This document shows, in pieces, positions 42,468 to 51,400 of a DNA stretch of 54,059 nucleotides (within the stretch, counting starts at the first letter, position 1; each line of letters begins with the position of its first letter). The stretch is from contig JAGWMX010000006.1 of assembly GCA_028871525.1 (NCBI GenBank), positions 1 through 54,059 on the forward strand, written 5' to 3'. The DNA comes from Gammaproteobacteria bacterium (GTDB lineage: Bacteria > Pseudomonadota > Gammaproteobacteria > Nevskiales > Nevskiaceae). The translations under genes were made by a program, and so were the position numbers. The notes under the pieces were generated by a model. That model worked only from the letters and a program-made list of their open reading frames with translations, was not told where the DNA came from and did not search any database.

Positions 42468-42929
42468 CTACGCTGCCAGCGCCTGCGCGGCGCGGTGGAT
42501 GGCGGCGCGGATGCGCACGTAGGTCGCGCAGCGGCAGACGTTGCCGGTCATCGCCGCGTCGATGTCGGCGTCGCTCGGCCGATGGTTGCCGCGCAGCAGC
42601 GCGATGGCGGACATGATCTGCCCGGACTGGCAGTAGCCGCACTGCACGACGTTCAGATCGCGCCAGGCCGTTTGCACCGCGCGGCCGACGCGGTCATCGC
42701 CCACGCCCTCGACGGTGGTGACCTGCTTGCCGGTCGCCGCCGACACCGGCGTGATGCAGGAGCGCACCGGAGTGCCGTCCAGGTGCACCGTACACGCCCC
42801 GCACAGCCCGCGGCCGCAGCCGTACTTGGGGCCGGTGACCCGGGCCAGGTCGCGCAGCGTCCACAGCAGCGGCATGTCCGGCGGCGCGTCGAGCTTCAAG
42901 AGTTTGCCGTTGACGATCAGATCGACCAT
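42468..42929 (-). CDS. 2Fe-2S small subunit of the molybdenum hydroxylase (isoquinoline 1-oxidoreductase alpha-like)
   Basis: 153 residues. Plant-type ferredoxin cysteines in '[16 protein letters not shown]' with a fourth at 'RSCITP', and the second cluster in '[11 protein letters not shown]' with 'CRC' near residue 133. It passes electrons from the molybdenum site. There is no signal peptide, so it is probably carried out by the Tat signal of its partner, as in other two-subunit enzymes of this type. AGAGGGA lies upstream of the ATG at 42929. It precedes the large subunit gene by two bases. Confidence 0.95.
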   Translation of the reverse strand: MVDLIVNGKLLKLDAPPDMPLLWTLRDLARVTGPKYGCGRGLCGACTVHLDGTPVRSCITPVSAATGKQVTTVEGVGDDRVGRAVQTAWRDLNVVQCGYCQSGQIMSAIALLRGNHRPSDADIDAAMTGNVCRCATYVRIRAAIHRAAQALAA

Positions 42930-43041
42930 CTGTAGTCCCTCTGCAAGCCGGGCCGGGCGCGTTCGCCCGACGGATGCCGAAGACCATAGCGCCGATCGTC
43001 GAACCTCCGCAATCGGCGCGCCGCCGGACCGGCGCAGCGGT

Positions 43042-43695
43042 TCACGGCGAAATCTCAATTCGGGCGCGGACCGCCGCCAGCGCTGCCGGCGTATCGACGT
43101 CGAGCAGCACGCCGTCGTCGTCCATCGCCACCTCGATGCGGTGTCGCCGGTTGGCCTCGAACAGGCTACGCGCGCCGCGATCGCCGGTGAGTTCGCGCAG
43201 CGCCGGGAAGTGCGCGCGGCCCCACAGCACCGGGTTGCCGTAGCGGCCGCCGTGCGTCGGCAGGCACAGGCTGGCGCCGCGCTGCGGCGCGAACGCCGCA
43301 CACAGCCGCTGCAACTGCGCGGTGCTCACCAGCGGCATGTCGGCCAGCACCAACAGTGCGCCGTCGCACTCCGCCGGCAGCGCCGTCAGGCCGGCACGGA
43401 TCGAGCCGGCGATGCCGGTGCGCCAATGCCGATTGGCGATGCAGGTCAGCGGCAGTCCGGCCAGCGCTGCGCGTACCGCTCGGCCCCGGTGGCCGGTGAC
43501 CGCGACGACCGGCGCCAGCCCCGCCGCCAACGCAGTGCGCGCCACCACGCGCACCATCGGTTCGCCGCGGATCTCGAGCAGCAGCTTGTGTCGCGGCGCC
43601 ATGCGCGTGGAGCCGCCCGCCGCCAGCAGGACGGCGGCGATGTGCCGCGGTGTGTGCTGCAAGGGGACTGACGTATGCTGAAAAGCCTTCACCAC
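43042..43695 (-). CDS. mocA: MobA-like nucleotidyltransferase, probable molybdenum cofactor cytidylyltransferase
   Basis: 217 residues. Signature '[20 protein letters not shown]', the metal-binding 'LADMPLV' and '[12 protein letters not shown]' match the MocA group, which makes the cytosine dinucleotide form of the cofactor used by xanthine-oxidase-type enzymes. It is first in the minus-strand molybdenum cluster, 112 bases before the small subunit gene. GTG codons at 43695 and 43692 are both possible starts; no ribosome-binding site favours either. Divergent from the Nudix gene across 16 bases. Confidence 0.85.
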   Translation of the reverse strand: MVKAFQHTSVPLQHTPRHIAAVLLAAGGSTRMAPRHKLLLEIRGEPMVRVVARTALAAGLAPVVAVTGHRGRAVRAALAGLPLTCIANRHWRTGIAGSIRAGLTALPAECDGALLVLADMPLVSTAQLQRLCAAFAPQRGASLCLPTHGGRYGNPVLWGRAHFPALRELTGDRGARSLFEANRRHRIEVAMDDDGVLLDVDTPAALAAVRARIEISP

Positions 43696-43711
43696 AGATT
43701 ACACGAAAGCG

Positions 43712-44242
43712 ATGAGCGAGAGCGAAACCCTGTTTAAAGGCCGTTTTCTTGAACTGCGACGGGATCGACACTGGGAATATGCCGTCCGCGTCAACGCCCG
43801 CGGCGCGGCGATGGTGCTGGCGCTGACGCCGGCACGGGAGATGGTATTGGTGGAGCAATATCGGGTGCCGTTGCACGCGCGCTGCATCGAGTTGCCGGCC
43901 GGGTTGATCGGCGACGTCGCCGGCCTCGACGAAGCCGCCGATGCTACCGCGCTGCGCGAGCTGGAGGAAGAAACCGGCTACATCGGTGCACGCGCCGAGC
44001 CGCTTACCGCCGGGCCGATCAGCCCCGGCATGAGCTCCGAACTGATCGAGCTGTTCCTGGTGCGCGACGCGCGCCGCGTCAGCGTCGGTGGCGGCGCGGC
44101 GCACGAGGGCGAGGACATCGCGGTGCACGTCGTGCCGCTCGAACGGGTGCATGACTTCCTGCAAGCGCAGGCCGCGGCCGGCAAGCTGATCGAGCCGCGC
44201 ATCTACGCCGGCCTGTGGTTCGCCGAACGCACGGTGGGTTGA
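43712..44242 (+). CDS. Nudix hydrolase (ADP-ribose pyrophosphatase-like)
   Basis: 176 residues. The Nudix box runs from 'GLIGD' through 'ALRELEEETGY' (about residues 69-95), and 'VLVEQYRVPLHARCIELPAG' before it is typical of the NudF/ADP-sugar branch, as is 'SPGMSSELIELFL' after it. The branch hydrolyses ADP-ribose and related nucleotide sugars. It stands alone on the plus strand. Confidence 0.88.
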   Translation: MSESETLFKGRFLELRRDRHWEYAVRVNARGAAMVLALTPAREMVLVEQYRVPLHARCIELPAGLIGDVAGLDEAADATALRELEEETGYIGARAEPLTAGPISPGMSSELIELFLVRDARRVSVGGGAAHEGEDIAVHVVPLERVHDFLQAQAAAGKLIEPRIYAGLWFAERTVG

Positions 44243-44612
44243 CGCTTATTGAACCGGCACGTCAACAGGTTCAACGCATACGCGGGCGGCGAAGTCGTTG
44301 AACCGTACGGGTCGCCGCAGAGGTGCCGGTTCGATAAGCCAATGACACCCCGTGCTATTGATGCGGCCGCACCGAGTATGCCCGCCGGCGTCTGGTTGCC
44401 GCCGGCACCACGGGTTAATACTGTTTGGATGTCACATCAATGGGAGAAGCGCCGAAGTATTCAGCGCTTCCTGTGCGGGCCGCGGCCGGGTGCGGAGCGC
44501 GAAAGGCCCGTCGCGCGCCAAGCACGCAAGCGCTTGATGCAGCGTTGCGTCGGCTCGGCACGCGGCGCCTGCGGGCGCTAAATTGTCGCTTCGGCGTGAG
44601 CGAGAGCGGGCG
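44243..44612. other. Intergenic region with nested inverted repeats
   Basis: 370 bases without a gene. 44244-44260 (GCTTATTGAACCGGCAC) pairs with 44323-44339 with one mismatch. Inside it GGTTCAAC (44268-44275) pairs with GTTGAACC (44297-44304). The nested arrangement starts two bases after the Nudix stop. The rest (44340-44612) shows no clear structure; a promoter for the lipoprotein gene is expected but not identified. Confidence 0.7.
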
Positions 44613-45032
44613 ATGAAACGGATAAAGCACATGCAACCTGCGATTCTGGTGTTGCTGGCCTGCGTGGTTGCCGGCTGCGCGGCGCGGCCGATGCTGTATC
44701 CGAACGCAACAGTGCAGCGCGGCGGCCAAGCCGCGGCCGATCAAGCCGTCAACGACTGCCTGACGCGGGCCGATACGGCGAACCTGAGCGGCCCGGGCGC
44801 CAGTGCCGCCAAAGGTGCCGCGGTCGGCGCGGGTGGCGGTGCTGCGGTCGGCGCCGCGGTCGGTGCGGTGTACGGCCGGGCGGGGCGGGGTGCCGCGGCC
44901 GGCGCGGCCGGCGGCGGGACCGGCGGTTTTCTGGGCGGCCTGTTCCGCTCCGGGCACAACGATCCGATCTACCGGGCCTACGTCAACCGCTGCCTGAACG
45001 ACAGCGGCTACGACGTGATCGGCTGGCGCTAG
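44613..45032 (+). CDS. Glycine-zipper lipoprotein
   Basis: 139 residues. A type II signal peptide ends in the lipobox 'VVAGC' (Cys about 24). Residues about 60-113 are a glycine-zipper stretch (GAAVGAGGGAAVGAAVGAVYG type), followed by a short C-terminal part with two further cysteine-containing segments ('NRCLNDSGYD'). Such small outer-membrane or periplasmic lipoproteins are widespread and poorly understood. It is monocistronic; the thiC riboswitch begins about 70 bases later. Confidence 0.8.
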   Translation: MKRIKHMQPAILVLLACVVAGCAARPMLYPNATVQRGGQAAADQAVNDCLTRADTANLSGPGASAAKGAAVGAGGGAAVGAAVGAVYGRAGRGAAAGAAGGGTGGFLGGLFRSGHNDPIYRAYVNRCLNDSGYDVIGWR

Positions 45033-47129
<2,097 letters not shown>

Positions 47130-47218
47130 CCGGACGGCCGGGTTTGCCGGTGTTCCGGTTGCGGTCACCGGCGACCAATGGCTAGGCTGGTGGCGGGTCA
47201 AACCACCGGAAGGGCGCG

Positions 47219-48343
47219 GTGACCGGAATATTTACCCACGTCTTCCTGCATAACCCGCTGCACCAGTGGCTGCTGGCGGCGGCCATCGTCGTCGTGACCG
47301 TGCTGGCGGTGCGGCTGGTGACCGGCGTCGGTACCCGCGTGCTGCGAAGGCTGGCCGAGCGCACGCGGACGCACTGGGACGACGCGCTGGTCGAGGCGCT
47401 GGCCTCCACTCGGCTGTGGCTGATCGCGCTGGCGGCGCTGCATCCGGCGGTGCACGTGCTCACGCTGCCGGAGGCCGCGCTCCGGTTCGCCTACGGCACC
47501 GCCACCGTCGCCTTCTTCCTGCAGATCGGCCTGTGGGCCGCGCAACTGCTGCATATCTGGATCACCCGCACCCGGGAGCACGCCCGCCAGCACGACCCGG
47601 CGGCGCTGACCAGCCTCGGCGCGGTCAGCTTCATCGCCCGCGTCGGGCTGTGGGCGATCGTCGCGTTGCTGGCGCTGGACAACCTCGGCATCAACGTCTC
47701 GGCGCTGGTCGCCGGCCTGGGCGTCGGCGGCATCGCCATCGGCCTGGCGGTGCAGAACATCCTGGGCGACCTGTTCGCCAGCTTGTCGATCGTGCTGGAC
47801 AAGCCGTTCGTGGTCGGTGATTTCATCATCGTCGACAGTTTCCGCGGCACGGTCGAGAACATCGGCATCAAGACCACCCGCGTGCGCAGCCTGGACGGCG
47901 AGCTGCTGGTGTTTTCCAACGGAGATCTCACCAAGTCGCGCCTACGCAACTACAAGCACATGCAGGAGCGGCGGATCCTGTTCACGATCGGCGTCGTCTA
48001 TCAGACCAGCGCCGACCAGCTCGAAGCGATCCCCGGCATCATCCGGGAGGCGATCGAGGCGCAGCCGCAGACGCGCTTCGACCGCGCGCACTTCAGCGCC
48101 TTCGGCGCTTCCAGCCTCGACTTCGAGATCGTGTACTGGATGCTGGTCCCCGACTACAACCGATACATGGACACCCAGCAGGCGATCAATCTGGAGCTGG
48201 TGCGGCGCTTCGAGAAGGCGGGAATCGAATTCGCGTTCCCGAGCCGCACGCTGTACTTCGGCCAGCCGCTGGAGGTGACGGGCGGCCGCGGCGCGGCACC
48301 AGCACCGGTGCGGGGTGAGCGCGACGGCGGCGCTTCGGGCTGA
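47219..48343 (+). CDS. MscS-family mechanosensitive channel
   Basis: 374 residues from GTG at 47219 (GGAAGG upstream). About four helices; the pore helix 'LVAGLGVGGIAIGLAVQNILGDLFA' region with its Gly/Ala pattern, then the beta domain 'FVVGDFIIVDSFRGTVENIGIKTTRVRSLDGEL' typical of MscS. It would release solutes on hypo-osmotic shock. The 30-residue C-terminal tail is Gly/Arg-rich and probably disordered. No partner genes. Confidence 0.9.
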   Translation: MTGIFTHVFLHNPLHQWLLAAAIVVVTVLAVRLVTGVGTRVLRRLAERTRTHWDDALVEALASTRLWLIALAALHPAVHVLTLPEAALRFAYGTATVAFFLQIGLWAAQLLHIWITRTREHARQHDPAALTSLGAVSFIARVGLWAIVALLALDNLGINVSALVAGLGVGGIAIGLAVQNILGDLFASLSIVLDKPFVVGDFIIVDSFRGTVENIGIKTTRVRSLDGELLVFSNGDLTKSRLRNYKHMQERRILFTIGVVYQTSADQLEAIPGIIREAIEAQPQTRFDRAHFSAFGASSLDFEIVYWMLVPDYNRYMDTQQAINLELVRRFEKAGIEFAFPSRTLYFGQPLEVTGGRGAAPAPVRGERDGGASG

Positions 48344-48460
48344 GCGGGGTTGACCGGGGGCGCTTTCGGACCGTAATTTATCTCCGGGTACTCGGTGGTG
48401 GGTAGCAACGGGGTCCGCCACCGATCTCGAAAAGCGATAAAGAGGATTTAGGGGAGCGCC

Positions 48461-51400
48461 ATGGAAGGGTGGCGAAACGGTTGGCCGCGCAGTGCAGCGG
48501 CTGCCGGGTTTTTAATCAGTGCCGTTGTCGGTTTGAGCCTGGCTTTTGCGGGCGATCCCGGTGTGCCGGCTCCACGGACAGGCGACAGCGCTGCTAAGAC
48601 TCAAACCCTGTGGCTGGCCGCTTCCAGCGGCTTGGTCGCCGTCGACACCGCTGCCGGGCGGGTGCGCTTCAAGGTTTCCAGCGAGGAGCCGGTACACGCG
48701 GTCGCGGTGGACCGGGTGCAGCGCCGGGTCTGGGTCCAGATCGGAACCGACCGGCTGGCGGCCTACGACTTCGACGGTCATTTGCAGGTCGACACCACGT
48801 TTCCCGGCCGGCGCCCCGACGCGCACAAGCCACACCTGCTCGCCGTCGATGGCGATGCCGGCAACGTCTGGCTGGCGGTCGGCAACACGCTGTACCGCTT
48901 CGATCGTTCCGGCGCACTCGCGGGTCGATTCACTCCCGGCCCACGCCCGTTGATCGGTCTGGCGGTGGATCCGGCCCGTTCGCGGCTGTGGGCGGCCGAC
49001 CGGGTTGCGCTCTACGCCCTGAACTCGGATGGCTCGCAGGCGCTGCGTGTCGGTCCCGACCACCGGGGTTTGCACGGCCCGGGCGGGTTCGGCGCGGTGC
49101 GGGCGATTGCATTTGATTCCGCCCTGGACCACTTATGGGTGGCCGGTGTCCGTACCGTCGAGCGCTACGACGCCGGCGGCGCGCGCGTGTTTGAGGCTCG
49201 CGTGCCGGGGCCGATCCGCGCCGTCGCGCCGGACCACCGCGGCGGGCTGTGGCTGGCCACGCCCCGGACCCTGCATCACCTGGATCGCTCCGGCGCGGTG
49301 GAATTCAGTCTGCGACCGTTTTCCGATCACCCGCCGGGCCTCGGTCTGGAGCAGGCGATTGCGGTGACCGCCCAAGCCGACGACGGCTCGGCCTGGATCG
49401 CCAGCCCCAAACGGCTGCGCCACTACACGCTGACCGGCACGCTGCTGCACACCGTCCTGCCGGATCCGGGCGACGGCCAACGGCGCCGCATCCACGCCGC
49501 GGCGTTGCCGCCGCCGCAGGCGGTCAAGGTGACCCTCGTCTCACCCAAGGCCGGCGCCCTGATCAACGACCGCATGCCCACCGTGCGCATCCGCGTGGAC
49601 GGGCTCGCGGTCAAGCCCGAGCAGCTTTCTGTAACCGTCGACGCCGCCGCCGTGCCGGTCACCTGCGTCGACACCGGCGAGGTCTTTGATTGCGCCCTGA
49701 CGCAAGCCCTGGCCGAAGGGGAGCACACCCTGGTCGCGGTAGCCCACAACGACGCAAGCACGCCGTTCGAGTCCGACCCGGTCGATTTCACGCTCGACTC
49801 CGTTGCGCCGACCATCACCGTCGACCGGCCGGCGCCCGGTTTTATCACCAACCAGGCGGATCTTATGATCACCGGCCGACTCAGCGAATCGGCCGAGCTG
49901 ACGATCAACGGCCGGGCGGTCGCCGTATCCTCGGATCTTCGCTTCTCGCAGGCCGTGACGCTGACCGAAGGCGCCAATACTTTCCGGTTCGAGGCGGTGG
50001 ATGCGGCCGGCAACGTCGGCGCACAGACCCGCGCGCCGGTGCTGGACACCGTGCCGCCGCCGGCGCCGGATCCGGCGCGTATTTCAATCGGCACCCCCAG
50101 CGCTGGCGCCGTGATCGCCCTCGGGCAGGGCGGCAGCGTCGAGCCGGGCAGCTTCGTCACCCTGACCGACCTGCGCACCGGCGAAAGCGTCACGGTCCAG
50201 GCCGACGCCAGCGGTGCCTTTTCCGCCCCGATCACCGCCGGACCGGGCGACCGCATCGCCATCGAAGTGCGCGACGCGGCCGGCAACCTGAGCGCGCGGA
50301 TCGAGCTGGCCGTCGGCCACCTGCCGCCGGTATTCGACTCGATTCCCGACCAGACCGTGCCCGTCGGCCAGACCCTGCGCGTTGTGCTCACGGCCCACGA
50401 TCCGCAGGGCGCGCCGCTGATCTACGGCGTCCGGCCGCTACCGTTGCCGGAGCACGCCAGTTTGGACAGCGCCAGCGGCGTGTTCATTTTTAAGCCGGCC
50501 AGTGACCAAGTCGGCAGCTTCTCGTTGGAGTTTTCGGTCAGCGACGGCGAGGACACGGTCACGCAGGCCGTCACCTTCACCGTTCCCGCGCCGGACGGCA
50601 GTGCGCCCACGCGTTTCCGCGGCCGACTGCTCGACGCCGACGCCGCGGCGGCCGGCGGCACGGTGCCGGTGGTCGGTGCGACAGTGACGTTCGTCGGCAG
50701 CGGACAAACCGCCACCTCGGACGCCCAGGGTTTCTTCACTCTGTCGAATCTGCCCGCCGGCGACCAGGTGCTGAGCATCAACAGTGCCACCGCCGCGGCC
50801 GGGCCCGGCGGCGCCGCTTACGCCAACTTCCACCAGCAACAAGTTCTGGAGCCGCACGCCCTCAACCAGCCGCCGCGCTCGATCTACCTGCCGCGGCTCG
50901 CCGCCGCCAGCATGACGACGGTCGACCCCAACCAGACCACCGTGGTCGAAAACCCCGCGCTCGGCATCAAGCTGGTGGTGCCGCCGCACACCGCCAAGGG
51001 ACCGGGCGGCGGCGATTTCGCCGGGCAGTTGTCCATCTCGCCGGTGCCGCGCGGTTTCTCCCCGGCGCCGCTACCGGACACGCTGGACCCGGGCCTGCTG
51101 GTGACGATCCAGCCGGTGGGCGTCACTTTCATCAGCCCGGTGCCGATCAGCTTCCCCAACATCGATGCTCTGGCACCCGGCAGCGAGGTGGACATTTGGT
51201 CACTGGATCCGAACACCGGCGGGTTCACCGTGGTCGGCACCGGTCGGGTCACCGCCGACGGCCAACGCATCGAGACCGTCTCCGGCGGTGTGCGCGCGGC
51301 GGACTGGCACGCGGTGTTGCCGCCGGCCGCGGGCGGCAACGGCGACGTGCCTGCCAAGCCCGGCCCGACCCAAACGCCGTCGTGCCAGGACACGCAGCCT

